This document shows positions 52,908 to 62,022 of a stretch of DNA of 64,000 nucleotides, in pieces (the first letter of the stretch is position 1; each line of letters starts with the position of its first letter). The translations under genes were made by a program, and so were the position numbers. The notes below the pieces were generated by a model. The model saw only the letters and a program-made list of their open reading frames with translations, did not search any database and was not told the DNA's origin. The stretch comes from CAZKEW01 sp964580435 (lineage in GTDB: Bacteria; Acidobacteriota; Aminicenantia; Aminicenantales; UBA8522). The DNA is taken from the NCBI GenBank assembly GCA_964580435.1, contig CAZOKP010000004.1, forward strand, positions 18,248 through 82,247. Direction: 5' to 3'.

Positions 52908-54254
52908 ATGAGCTATATTTCTTTGAGCAATGAAGATAGGAAGAAGATGCTGGCGGCCATCGGCGTCTCTTCGCTGGAAGAGCTCTTTTGCTGTATTCCG
53001 GATGAGATCAGGCTGAAAAAGAACCTCGACCTACCCGCCCCGCTGGCTGAGCCTGAACTGATCCATTATTTTGAGGAGCTCGGACGAAAGAACCGCGAAT
53101 CTGGCTATCTTTCTTTTTTAGGCGCCGGGGCTTATCGGCACTTTATTCCTTACGTGGTGGATTACCTGAGCTCGCGGGGCGAGTTCATCAGCCCTTATAC
53201 TCCCTACCAGCCCGAAGTCAGCCAGGGCACTCTCCAGGTCATTTTCGAGTATCAAACCTTGATTTGTCAGCTCACGGCGATGGAGATCGCCAATGCTTCT
53301 CTTTACGACGGGGCATCAGCCGCGGCAGAAGCCGTCCTAATGGCCCATCGGCTCAGAGGAAACCCAAAAATACTGGTCGCCAGGACCCTCCATCCTCAGT
53401 ACAAGAGCGTCCTCCAGACGTATGTGAAAAATCTGGACATTGATATTAAAGAAGTCAATTGCACGGAGCGGGGAGAGGTTGACCTCGATGATCTGAGCCG
53501 GAAGATAGACGCGGAAACGAGCGCTGTCGTCTGCCAGTCCCCAAATTTCATCGGGGTCGTTGAGAACCTTGACCGAATAGGCAAATTGACTCACAAACAG
53601 CAAGCGCTCTTCATCGTGACCATTGCAGAAGCAGCCTCCCTGGGCGTTTTAAAGCCGCCCGGCGCCGTCGGAGCAGATATCGTGGCAGGAGAAGGCCAGT
53701 CCTTCGGATTGCCGTTGAGTTTTGGGGGGCCTTATCTCGGATTCATGGCCTGCAAAAAGGATTTTATCCGCCAGTTTCCGGGGCGCATCTCCGGCGAGGC
53801 AAAAGATGTGGACGGTCGAAGGGGGTTCGTCCTCACTCTCTCGACAAGAGAACAACACATCCGGCGGGAAAAGGCCACCTCGAATATCTGCACCAACCAG
53901 GCCTGGTGCGCCCTTCGGGCGACGGTTTTCCTGGAGACACTGGGCCGGGAAGGAATGCGCGAGCTGGCTTATCAGAATATCCAGAAAACTCACTATGCCC
54001 TAGAAAAGCTCTCCAGAATCAAAGGCGTCAAGCGGAAGTTCGGCGGAGCGGTCTTCAATGAATTTGTTCTTGAATTCGCGGCCGGCTGGTCAACGGTGGA
54101 AGACTATCTGCGTCGGAACGGAGTCCTTGGAGGCCTGAACCTCGAGCCGTTTTTCCCTGAGCTCAAGGATTGCGCTCTCTTTTGCGTAACAGAGGTGCAT
54201 AAAAAAGACGACATCGACACATTGGTCCGCCTTGTGGGCGAGGTGCTCGGATGA
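52908..54254 (+). CDS. gcvPA: Glycine dehydrogenase (decarboxylating) subunit 1
   Basis: The 448 residues match the N-terminal half of the P protein, as used by organisms with split GcvP: SFLGAGAYRHFIPYVVDYLSSRGEF, TPYQPEVSQGTLQVIFEYQTLICQLTAMEIANASLYDGASA, GGPYLGFMACKKDFIRQ and STREQHIRREKATSNICTNQ. It forms the heterotetramer with subunit 2, which holds the PLP lysine. The stop overlaps the start of gcvPB by 4 bp (ATGA). Confidence 0.96.
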   Translation: MSYISLSNEDRKKMLAAIGVSSLEELFCCIPDEIRLKKNLDLPAPLAEPELIHYFEELGRKNRESGYLSFLGAGAYRHFIPYVVDYLSSRGEFISPYTPYQPEVSQGTLQVIFEYQTLICQLTAMEIANASLYDGASAAAEAVLMAHRLRGNPKILVARTLHPQYKSVLQTYVKNLDIDIKEVNCTERGEVDLDDLSRKIDAETSAVVCQSPNFIGVVENLDRIGKLTHKQQALFIVTIAEAASLGVLKPPGAVGADIVAGEGQSFGLPLSFGGPYLGFMACKKDFIRQFPGRISGEAKDVDGRRGFVLTLSTREQHIRREKATSNICTNQAWCALRATVFLETLGREGMRELAYQNIQKTHYALEKLSRIKGVKRKFGGAVFNEFVLEFAAGWSTVEDYLRRNGVLGGLNLEPFFPELKDCALFCVTEVHKKDDIDTLVRLVGEVLG

Positions 54255-55714
54255 ACCGCGAGCCGCTGATCTTTGAAATCAGTGCCGAAGGCAAGAGAGC
54301 TTTTTGTCTACCTAAGCTCGATGTGCCGGAAGACAAGGAGATTCTGAATAACTTCGCTCTTCGCCGGGACATCGCGGGCTTTCCCCAGGTCTCCGAGATT
54401 GAGGTGGTTCGCCATTTTACCCGCCTCTCTCAGGCCAATTTTTGCATTGACACGGCATTTTATCCATTGGGATCGTGCACGATGAAGTACAACCCCAAGG
54501 TCAACGAGAAAATCGCTCAGATCGGGAGTTTCTTGTTTTCCCATCCCTGCGCGCCTGAAGATTTGGTCCAGGGAAATCTCGAAATCCTGAAGACCATGGA
54601 AAGCTGGCTATGCGAGATCACCGGGATGGAGGCCTTCACCCTTCAGCCCAGCGCCGGAGCACAGGGCGAGCTCGTGGGTATGATGCTCATCCATGCTCAC
54701 CTCCAGGATAAAGGAAATCCCCGAAAGATCGTCCTTATTCCTGATTCGGCCCACGGGACCAATCCTTCGAGCGCGCATATCTGCGGCTATCGTGTCCAGG
54801 AGATCAAATCGAATGAAAGGGGAACGATCGACCTGGCCGGCCTTGCTCAGCAGATGACAGAGGATGTCGCCGCCCTGATGATCACGAACCCGAACACGCT
54901 CGGCGTCTTTGAATCTGACATCCTCAAGATTGCGGAAATCGTCCACACCAAGGGCGGCCTGGTTTATATGGACGGGGCAAACATGAACGCCCTGGTGGGG
55001 AAATTCAGGCCGGGCGATATGGGCGTTGACGTCATCCACCTCAACCTGCACAAGACATTCTCGACGCCCCATGGCGGCGGCGGGCCGGGGTCCGGACCCG
55101 TCGGCGTTAAAAGGCACCTGGCACCTTATCTTCCCGTTCCGGTGGTGGAGAAAGGCGCTGACGGATACATTTTTGATTATTACCGGCCCAAAAGCATCGG
55201 CCGCGTCCACAGCTTCTTCGGGAATTTTCTGGTGGTCATCAAAGCCCTGGCCTATATCCGTTCTCTGGGAGCAGAAGGCTTGAGGGAAATCGCCGAAATC
55301 TCCGTCCTGAATTCCAATTATATCCGCGCCGGCTTGGAGGGTGTCTACCATCTCAAGTATTCTGCGCCGACTCTCCACGAATGCGTCTTTTCGGACAAGC
55401 TCCAGAAGGAGCACGGCGTTCAGAATATCGACATCGCCAAAAGGCTCATCGATTACGGCCTCCATCCGCCGACGATGTCCTTCCCGCTGATCGTGCCTGG
55501 GGCCTTGATGGTGGAGCCCACCGAGACTGAAACAAAGAAAGACCTAGATGCATTCATCGAGGCCATGAAGAGAATCGCCCAGGAGGCCAGCGAGGCTCCG
55601 GACGTCGTCAAGTCCGCTCCTCAGGGCTCCTATGTCAGAAGATTGGACGAGACAGCGGCGGCGCGAAATCCCGTCTTAAGATGGGAAGTCGATGAAGAGC
55701 GCAAAGAAAAATAA
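54251..55714 (+). CDS. gcvPB: Glycine dehydrogenase (decarboxylating) subunit 2
   Basis: The 487 residues contain the PLP Lys in HLNLHKTFSTPHGGGGPG. TAFYPLGSCTMKYNPK, FTLQPSAGAQGEL, DSAHGTNPSSA and the C-terminal HPPTMSFPLIVPGALMVEPTE are typical of GcvPB. It decarboxylates glycine and passes the aminomethyl group to H protein. It overlaps gcvPA upstream and the probable glyQ start downstream, so translation of the two glycine functions is coupled. Confidence 0.96.
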   Translation: MNREPLIFEISAEGKRAFCLPKLDVPEDKEILNNFALRRDIAGFPQVSEIEVVRHFTRLSQANFCIDTAFYPLGSCTMKYNPKVNEKIAQIGSFLFSHPCAPEDLVQGNLEILKTMESWLCEITGMEAFTLQPSAGAQGELVGMMLIHAHLQDKGNPRKIVLIPDSAHGTNPSSAHICGYRVQEIKSNERGTIDLAGLAQQMTEDVAALMITNPNTLGVFESDILKIAEIVHTKGGLVYMDGANMNALVGKFRPGDMGVDVIHLNLHKTFSTPHGGGGPGSGPVGVKRHLAPYLPVPVVEKGADGYIFDYYRPKSIGRVHSFFGNFLVVIKALAYIRSLGAEGLREIAEISVLNSNYIRAGLEGVYHLKYSAPTLHECVFSDKLQKEHGVQNIDIAKRLIDYGLHPPTMSFPLIVPGALMVEPTETETKKDLDAFIEAMKRIAQEASEAPDVVKSAPQGSYVRRLDETAAARNPVLRWEVDEERKEK

Positions 55715-56564
55715 AATGTCTCTTCAAAACCTGGTCATGAACTTACAGAAATTCTGGGCCGGCAGAGGCTGCTATCTGGCCCAGCCATACGACGTCGAAG
55801 TGGGCGCCGGGACGATGACGCCGGACACATTTTTCCGTGTCCTCGACCGCAGACCCTGGCGGGTGGCTTATGTTCAGCCTTCCCGCAGGCCAACGGACGG
55901 AAGATACGGAGAGAATCCGCATCGGGTCCAAAAACATTATCAATACCAGGTCATTATCAAGCCGTCCCCTTCGGATATCCAACAGATCTATATCGACAGC
56001 CTAGTTTCGTTAGGGGTCAAACTTTCCGAGCATGACCTGCGCTTTGATGAGGATGACTGGGAATCGCCGACGATCGGGGCCTGGGGCGTCGGCTGGCAGG
56101 TGCTGCTCGATGGCCTGGAAATTACCCAGTTTACCTACTTCCAACAGGCCGGCGGGCTTGAGATCTTCCCCGTCCCCGTAGAGATCACCTATGGGCTGGA
56201 ACGGCTGGAAATGTTTCTCGAGAGAAAAGACAATTTTTATGATTTGCAGTGGTCCGAGGATGTCTCTTACAGGGACCTACGGCTTCGGGAGGAAAAGGAA
56301 TTTTCTGAATACAACTTTAACCTGGCCGATATTGAGAGGCTGCAAAAATCGTTCGTGTTGGCCGAGCAGGAAGCCGCTTTCCTTATCGAAAAGAATCTTC
56401 TGCTCCCGGCTTACGATATGTGCCTGAAGTGCTCCCATCTGTTTAATCTTTTGGATGCCAGAGGAGCAATCAGCGTGACCGAAAGGGTCAAGTTGATCGG
56501 GCAGATCCGGGCGCTGGTGAATCAAATCGCCCAGAAATATTGCGGCCGCGAGGTTATACCCTGA
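55692..56564 (+). CDS. glyQ: Glycyl-tRNA synthetase alpha subunit
   Basis: The 290 residues match GlyQ: LQKFWAGRGCYLAQPYDVEVGAGTMTPDTFFRVL, YVQPSRRPTDGRYGENPHRVQKHYQYQVIIKPSP and a QQAGGLEIFPVPVEITYGLERL motif 3 region. The start is ATG 55692 inside the end of gcvPB (GGGAAG near); ATG 55716, just after the gcvPB stop, also fits the family N-terminus. It pairs with GlyS to charge tRNA-Gly. Its link to glycine cleavage genes is notable. Confidence 0.95.
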   Translation: MKSAKKNKMSLQNLVMNLQKFWAGRGCYLAQPYDVEVGAGTMTPDTFFRVLDRRPWRVAYVQPSRRPTDGRYGENPHRVQKHYQYQVIIKPSPSDIQQIYIDSLVSLGVKLSEHDLRFDEDDWESPTIGAWGVGWQVLLDGLEITQFTYFQQAGGLEIFPVPVEITYGLERLEMFLERKDNFYDLQWSEDVSYRDLRLREEKEFSEYNFNLADIERLQKSFVLAEQEAAFLIEKNLLLPAYDMCLKCSHLFNLLDARGAISVTERVKLIGQIRALVNQIAQKYCGREVIP

Positions 56565-58633
56565 TGGAATTTCTTCTTGAGATCTGCACCGAAGAGATGC
56601 CTTCTTCCCATGTCAAAGCAGGACTCGACCAAGTCAAAGAAAAGCTGAACGCTGAACTTTTGGATTCACATGTTGCCTTCGCCTCGCTTGAAACGTACGG
56701 GACGAGCCGCAGAATTGTCGTCGTCGGAGATTTCGCCCCCAACCAGGAGGATAAAGAGCAGATGATCGTGGGGCCTCCCAAGGCCGTCTCTTTCGGGCCG
56801 GATGGTGCTCCTACGGCCGCGGCCAAAGGGTTTGCCAAGGCCCAAAATGTCGAGGTGGAAAAACTCCAGGTCGTCCAAACGGCCAAAGGAGAATACCTGG
56901 GTCTAAGGAGGGTCATCAAAGGAAAACCGACCCGGAAGATTCTGGCAGGAACCCTTCCGTTTATCATTACTTCGCTCTCTTTTCCCAAGATGATGAGGTG
57001 GGGCGAGTCGAATCTTCGTTTCTCGCGTCCGCTAAAATCGATCCTTTGTCTTTTCGGGGGGAAAACTCTTCCGTTCTCGGTTGGCGAGATCAAATCCAGT
57101 GATTTCACGATGGGGCATAAGATCCACTCGCCCCGGAAATTCAAGGTCAGGTCTTTCCGCGAATATAAGGCGCTTTTAAAGAAAAACAAAGTGATCATCT
57201 CGCCGGAAGAGAGGAGGGACCTGATCCTGACACAGATGGAAAAAAAGCTGAACCCGCTCAAGGCAAAACTTTATCTTGACGAGGAACTTCTGGACAAGCT
57301 CGTTCATGATGTTGAGTATCCCTATGTCTTCCTCGGGACATTTCCCCACGAGTACCTCAAGCTGCCCATAGAAGTGCTCAGCGTGGCGATGAGGGAGGGG
57401 CAGAAGCTCTTTTCTGTGGTTCATGACAATATCCAGCTGGCCCACTTTTTGGGAGTGGCAGACACGCCCGGAGACCCCAAATCCCTGATCCGCAAGGGCA
57501 ATGAAAGAGTCCTCAAGGCCAGGCTTGAAGACGCAAAGTTTTTCTGGGAGCAGGACTTAAAGATTCCTTTGACCGTGAGGGCCTCCGGCCTCAGGCAGGT
57601 TGTCTTCCAGGAAAAATTAGGGAGCTATGAAGCCAAGACGGCCCGCCTGAAAAGCATCGTCAGCTACCTTTGCGACAAGATTGATGAGAACAAGTTAAAA
57701 AAGGACGCGGTCCAGGCTGCGGAGCTGTGCAAGGTTGATCTCCTGACGGAAATGGTCAGGGAATTTCCTTCGCTTCAGGGCAAGGTAGGCGGCCTCTATG
57801 CCAAGGCAGAAGGATATCCCGCCGGGGTCGCTCAGGCCATCTACGAGCACTACCAGCCGGTCAGCTTGGAGGATGCTTCGCCCATCTCTCTGGGCGGGGC
57901 GCTAGTCTCTCTCGCCGATAAGATCGATTCTGTTGTCGGGGCCCTGGGCATCGGCCTTCAGGTTTCTGGCTCGAGCGATCCTTTTAGTCTTCGCCGGAAC
58001 GCCAACGCGATCTGCAAAATCATCCTTGACAAGAAGCTGGTTTTTTCCCTCGGCCATCTTGTCGAAAAGGCTGTTTGCGCTTACCAAGACAACCTCAAGA
58101 GGCCAAAAGACGATATCGTCGCTTCATGCCGGGCCTTCTTTGAACAGCGGATTCGCTTTATTTTCGAAACCCAGGGATACCGTTATGACCTGATCAATGC
58201 CGCCCTCGGTGCAGGGATGGATAATGTCTATTATTCAGGGCTCCGGCTGAAAGCCCTTGACAGCCTCAAGAAAAGCCCCCATTTCGAGCCGCTTATTCTC
58301 ATGGCCAAAAGGGTCAACAACATCCTGCGGGAATTGCCTCCGTACCAAATCAATGCTGACCTTTTCTCGGAAAAAGAGGAAAAGGAGATCTTTTCCACTT
58401 TTACGATTATCAAAGAGAACGGTTTGCCCTTGATCGAAGGAGGGGACTTTGCCAAAGTGCAAAACATGATCTTTAAGATGCAGGCTCCTCTGGCGAGTTT
58501 CTTCGACCGGGTCCTGGTGATGGCCGAGGATAAGAACACGAGACAGAACCGCCTGGCCCTTCTTCAGGCGATTAGCGAGCTCCTGCTTCAAGTGGCCGAT
58601 TATTCTCAGGTTGTCGTCGAAGGGGAGAAGTGA
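56564..58633 (+). CDS. glyS: Glycyl-tRNA synthetase beta subunit
   Basis: The start is ATG 56564, one base overlapping the glyQ TGA, with GAGGT upstream; this gives 689 residues of normal length. LEICTEEMPSSHV, MRWGESNLRFSRPLKSILCLFG, EYPYVFLGTFPHEYLKLPIEVL and GVADTPGDPKSLIRKGNERVLKARLEDAKFFWEQDL are GlyS blocks, and the HD-like and DALR regions follow. It binds and selects tRNA-Gly in the alpha2-beta2 enzyme. The stop is two bases from a convergent PilZ gene, with no room for a terminator hairpin. Confidence 0.95.
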   Translation: MEFLLEICTEEMPSSHVKAGLDQVKEKLNAELLDSHVAFASLETYGTSRRIVVVGDFAPNQEDKEQMIVGPPKAVSFGPDGAPTAAAKGFAKAQNVEVEKLQVVQTAKGEYLGLRRVIKGKPTRKILAGTLPFIITSLSFPKMMRWGESNLRFSRPLKSILCLFGGKTLPFSVGEIKSSDFTMGHKIHSPRKFKVRSFREYKALLKKNKVIISPEERRDLILTQMEKKLNPLKAKLYLDEELLDKLVHDVEYPYVFLGTFPHEYLKLPIEVLSVAMREGQKLFSVVHDNIQLAHFLGVADTPGDPKSLIRKGNERVLKARLEDAKFFWEQDLKIPLTVRASGLRQVVFQEKLGSYEAKTARLKSIVSYLCDKIDENKLKKDAVQAAELCKVDLLTEMVREFPSLQGKVGGLYAKAEGYPAGVAQAIYEHYQPVSLEDASPISLGGALVSLADKIDSVVGALGIGLQVSGSSDPFSLRRNANAICKIILDKKLVFSLGHLVEKAVCAYQDNLKRPKDDIVASCRAFFEQRIRFIFETQGYRYDLINAALGAGMDNVYYSGLRLKALDSLKKSPHFEPLILMAKRVNNILRELPPYQINADLFSEKEEKEIFSTFTIIKENGLPLIEGGDFAKVQNMIFKMQAPLASFFDRVLVMAEDKNTRQNRLALLQAISELLLQVADYSQVVVEGEK

Positions 58634-58634
58634 C

Positions 58635-59081
58635 CTAGATCTGAAACTCGTCTTTATCCGAGCCGGACGGCTCGCCGCCCTCATCCTTGTTGTTTTCCAA
58701 GAATTTTTGTTCCAGAGCGATGATCTTGACTAGGTTTCCCGGCTGGTTCTGGTCCTTCTTTTCGCCATAGGGGTTGAATTGGACACCAACTTGATATTTA
58801 TAGCTTTTCCCTTCGCTCAGGGAGGACCATTTGACGACCCCTTTCATGGTAAAGGGAATTTTTTCACCCGGGACGGAGATCTTCAAGGAAACATCGGTTG
58901 TGGGCCTTAAAGCGTTCTGGGAGAGGAAACGGATACCTCCGCGGCTAATGTCCAAAACGGGGCAGAATTCTTCGATAAATCCCGGCTTGGTAAAAAGGAT
59001 GGATTTCTTTTGATAGTTAACCGTTGCTCCCGGTATCTTAAAGCGCAGGCATGAGCGTTTTTCGATTTCATTTTCGTTCAT
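58635..59081 (-). CDS. PilZ domain protein (c-di-GMP receptor-like)
   Basis: The 148 residues form one PilZ beta-barrel. The c-di-GMP motifs are both present: RSCLR (RxxxR, about residues 9-13) and DISRGG (DxSxxG, about 44-49). VGVQFNPY is the usual later strand. The C-terminal tail is charged and flexible. It probably changes partner binding when c-di-GMP rises. It is convergent with glyS. No cyclase or phosphodiesterase gene is nearby. Confidence 0.87.
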   Translation of the reverse strand: MNENEIEKRSCLRFKIPGATVNYQKKSILFTKPGFIEEFCPVLDISRGGIRFLSQNALRPTTDVSLKISVPGEKIPFTMKGVVKWSSLSEGKSYKYQVGVQFNPYGEKKDQNQPGNLVKIIALEQKFLENNKDEGGEPSGSDKDEFQI

Positions 59082-59388
59082 GCTTTTCCTCCCTTAAGAA
59101 TATTTCCGGCTCTGATCCTGGTGCCGTTATCTCTGGTCAAGCCCGCTGCTTTGATCATTCTTCGATTTAAGCATATATATAACAGATTAGGTCAAAAAGT
59201 CAAAGCGATTCACCTCCTTTTCGTATCCTATTTAGTCGCTCCTGACTTCCAGGTTTCCTGCGGCTCTCTGGATGAGGATGGGCGCAGGGGGCAGATGACG
59301 TAACAGCCCAGGATCTTTCCTGTTTTTTTCTCGACGATGATCGGAAGCATTTCCAATTCCGTGATAGTCCTATGCTGATAGAAGGGGA
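59082..59388. other. Non-coding interval between the PilZ gene and structured element B
   Basis: No gene is supported. An antisense frame from 59228 to 59590 crosses the structured element and promoter and has no ribosome site, so it is treated as chance. An AT-rich stretch at 59169-59185 (GCATATATATAACAG) may hold promoter elements for the PilZ gene, but no clear pair is seen. Confidence 0.4.
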
Positions 59389-59515
59389 GGGTGGCGTGGT
59401 TCGGGGCCCCCCGCCACCCCGAGCGTTTGACGCCCCGGCCTTTGGCTCTGGAAACAACATGATTGACCGCAAGGGCGCCGGGGGTGAACCGCGACAGGAC
59501 CCGCTCCCATCGCGG
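59389..59515 (+). ncRNA. Structured repeat element, copy B (candidate RNA or DNA repeat)
   Basis: This is the second copy of the element at 38228-38353, with the same block order and near-equal length. Predicted helices are GGGTGGCG (59389-59396) with CGCCACCC (59412-59419), perfect over 8 bp; CCCCGGC (59433-59439) with GCCGGGG (59477-59483); and CCGCG (59489-59493) with CGCGG (59511-59515), enclosing the conserved ACAGGACCCG. The central hairpin differs from copy A. It may be an RNA gene, an upstream regulatory structure or a mobile palindromic repeat. Confidence 0.55.
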
Positions 59516-59548
59516 AAATAAAGGTGCAATCATGATGATCTCGACGAA

Positions 59549-59577
59549 TTGACATAAATATGAACTTTTTTTAAGAT
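59549..59577 (+). promoter_or_regulatory. Sigma70 promoter of the BNR-repeat gene
   Basis: Consensus TTGACA (59549-59554), a 17-bp spacer and TAAGAT (59572-59577) lie 25 bp before the ATG, and 33 bp after structured element B. Confidence 0.65.
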
Positions 59578-59602
59578 TTGGCATCGACAAAGGAGGATGA
59601 TC

Positions 59603-62017
59603 ATGTTATGCCGGCACAACCAATTTAGGTCAGGCGCCCTTATGGGAATCTTGAGTATGGCTGCTTTTATCCTTGTCACCTCACTTGCGGCTCAGAAGAC
59701 AGCGCTGCCAAAGCGGGTTCAATCGACTGACTCTGCCTTAAGGATTAAAGGTTATGAAACACAGCTGGAGATGCTGAAGAATTCGCCGTTTAACAAGCTC
59801 GAATGGAGTCATCTCGGGCCGATTAATGTCAGTGGAAGGTCAATTGACATCGCTGTCGTCGGCCCCAAAGGCAAGAACTACACAATTTATGTAGCGACGG
59901 CATCAGGCGGGCTCTGGAAGACAGTCAATGAAGGTACGACCTGGGAACCCGTCTTCGACCGAGCGCCGTCCACAGCGATCGGCGACGTGACCATCGCTCC
60001 TTCCAATCCTGAGATCGTCTGGATCGGGACCGGCGAGGCCAATATCTTCAGGAGTTCACAGGCCGGGTGCGGCGTTTACAAATCCGTGGATGGAGGCAAG
60101 ACTTGGCAGCATATGGGATTGACCGACACCTATACCATTCCGCGTATTGTTATAAACCCGGAAAATCCCGATATCGTCTACGTGGCTGCTTCCGGGCATG
60201 AATGGACGGATAATCCCGAGCGCGGCATTTATAAAACCACAGACGGCGGGACAACTTGGGCCAAGGTTCTGTTTATCGATGAAAAGACAGGCGCCGTTGA
60301 CTTGATCATGGACCCGTCCAATAGCAATACGCTCTATGCAGCGACGTGGCAGAGGATGCGGCTGAAGTGGAATGATCCACGCAATTTCCCCGGCTATTCG
60401 AAGAGCGGTATATACAAAACAACAGACGGTGGAAAGACCTGGAAGCTCATTGTTGCCGGGCTTCCGGAGGCGCGATACAGAGGCCGGATCGGAATCGATG
60501 TCTGTCGGAAGAACCCGAATGTCCTCTATGCCTTTGTCGATAACTATGAAGCATCGGCGCAACCTAAACGGGAAGAAACGGATTCTTACGGCCGCGCTTC
60601 GAGCGGCTTCATTAAAGGCGCCACTCTTTACCGCAGCGATGATAAAGGAGAATCCTGGAAGCTTGTGGCGCCGACGACGCCCGAGATGGCCACTCTGATG
60701 GAGCGCCATTCGGGGACATATGGCTGGGTCTTCGGGCAGGTCCGGGTCGACCCTAACGATGAGAATACGATCTATATCATGGGCGTACCATTGAGTGTAT
60801 CTAAAGACGGGGGGCAGACATTCAAGGAGATCCCCGGGATGCACGTCGACCATCATGGCCTCTGGATTGACCCGGACAATTCTAATTACATCATCGACGT
60901 CAACGACGGGGGCATCGACATTTCTTATGACGGAGGCAAAACGTGGAGACTGTTCACCCAAAATCTGCCTGTCTGCCAGTTTTTTAACGTCGCCTTTGAT
61001 ATGGCCACTCCTTTCCGGGTCTATGGCTCGATGCAGGACCATGGAAGCTACCGGGGCCAGGTTCTCCAAAAGAAGGAAAGATGGACCGGGAAGATACTAG
61101 ATGGCTACGAAGCCGTAGAGTTTGAACAGGCGCCCGGCGGCGAAGGCTGCAGCCACGCCATCGACCCGACCAACCCCAATATTGTCTATTCAGCCAGCTT
61201 TTACGGAAGGATTACCCGGTCGGACATGTCCCTACCGCCCCAGGGAAGAACAAAGCGCCTGCTGCCGGCCACCTATCCGGAGGAACCTCCACTACGGGGG
61301 CAGTGGATCGCGCCGTTTATCATCTCGCCGCACAATAACGAAACGGTTTATCATGGCATGCAGTATCTTTTCCGTTCGCTCAACAGGGGAGATACATGGG
61401 AGAAGATCAGTCCCGACCTGACTTATAACACGGCCGCCGAGATGGGAGATATCCCTTATCACACGATATTCTCGATCTCTGAATCTCCTCTCCGATTCGG
61501 CTTGGTCTATGTGGGCACGGATGACGGCAAAGCTCACGTTACGAAGGATGGGGGCAAGACTTGGCAGGAGATTATGACCGGGCTGCCCTATCAAAAATGG
61601 GTCTCGAGGATTGTCGCTTCAGCCTTTGATATAGGAACGGTCTATATGACTCAGAACGGCAAGCGCGAAGATGATTTTACGCCATTTGTCTGGAAATCAA
61701 CCAACTTTGGCGAGACCTGGGTGAGTATCGTGGGAAATATTCCCTTAGGGCCTGTGAATGTGATTCGCGAGGATCCGGTTGATAAGAACATTCTTTATGT
61801 CGGCACGGACCTGACGGTCTATGTAACCAAAGACGGCGGGAAGACCTGGAACGTGCTGGGCGGGAATCTGCCCACGACCTATGTCCATGACCTGATCATC
61901 CATCCGCGGGACAACATCATTGTGATCGCTACGCATGGGCGGGGGATGTGGGCATTGGATGCGAATCCCGTCAACGAGAAGGACAAGCGTCGCCGCGGAT
62001 TTTTTGAAGATGATTAG
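59603..62017 (+). CDS. Secreted WD40/BNR-repeat (sortilin/VPS10-like) protein
   Basis: The start is ATG 59603, spaced correctly from AAAGGAGG (804 residues); ATG 59597 abuts the ribosome site. A signal peptide ends near SLAAQK. The chain is built of repeated Asp-box/BNR motifs (SVDGGKTWQHMG, TTDGGTTWAKV, TTDGGKTWKLI, TKDGGKTWQEI, TKDGGKTWNVL), which predict one or two large beta-propellers. Such proteins are often annotated as glycosyl hydrolases, but no sialidase Arg triad is evident. They may bind or cleave glycans, or act as exported scaffolds. The C-terminus ends NEKDKRRRGFFEDD, without a sorting domain. Confidence 0.85.
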   Translation: MLCRHNQFRSGALMGILSMAAFILVTSLAAQKTALPKRVQSTDSALRIKGYETQLEMLKNSPFNKLEWSHLGPINVSGRSIDIAVVGPKGKNYTIYVATASGGLWKTVNEGTTWEPVFDRAPSTAIGDVTIAPSNPEIVWIGTGEANIFRSSQAGCGVYKSVDGGKTWQHMGLTDTYTIPRIVINPENPDIVYVAASGHEWTDNPERGIYKTTDGGTTWAKVLFIDEKTGAVDLIMDPSNSNTLYAATWQRMRLKWNDPRNFPGYSKSGIYKTTDGGKTWKLIVAGLPEARYRGRIGIDVCRKNPNVLYAFVDNYEASAQPKREETDSYGRASSGFIKGATLYRSDDKGESWKLVAPTTPEMATLMERHSGTYGWVFGQVRVDPNDENTIYIMGVPLSVSKDGGQTFKEIPGMHVDHHGLWIDPDNSNYIIDVNDGGIDISYDGGKTWRLFTQNLPVCQFFNVAFDMATPFRVYGSMQDHGSYRGQVLQKKERWTGKILDGYEAVEFEQAPGGEGCSHAIDPTNPNIVYSASFYGRITRSDMSLPPQGRTKRLLPATYPEEPPLRGQWIAPFIISPHNNETVYHGMQYLFRSLNRGDTWEKISPDLTYNTAAEMGDIPYHTIFSISESPLRFGLVYVGTDDGKAHVTKDGGKTWQEIMTGLPYQKWVSRIVASAFDIGTVYMTQNGKREDDFTPFVWKSTNFGETWVSIVGNIPLGPVNVIREDPVDKNILYVGTDLTVYVTKDGGKTWNVLGGNLPTTYVHDLIIHPRDNIIVIATHGRGMWALDANPVNEKDKRRRGFFEDD

Positions 62018-62022
62018 TTAGT

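Noticed and set aside
59228..59590. A 120-residue minus-strand frame containing a plausible-looking ELEMLPIIVEKKTGKILG string
   Set aside because: It crosses the promoter and structured element B. In copy A the related minus-strand reading shifts frame, so protein conservation is not supported, and no ribosome site is present.
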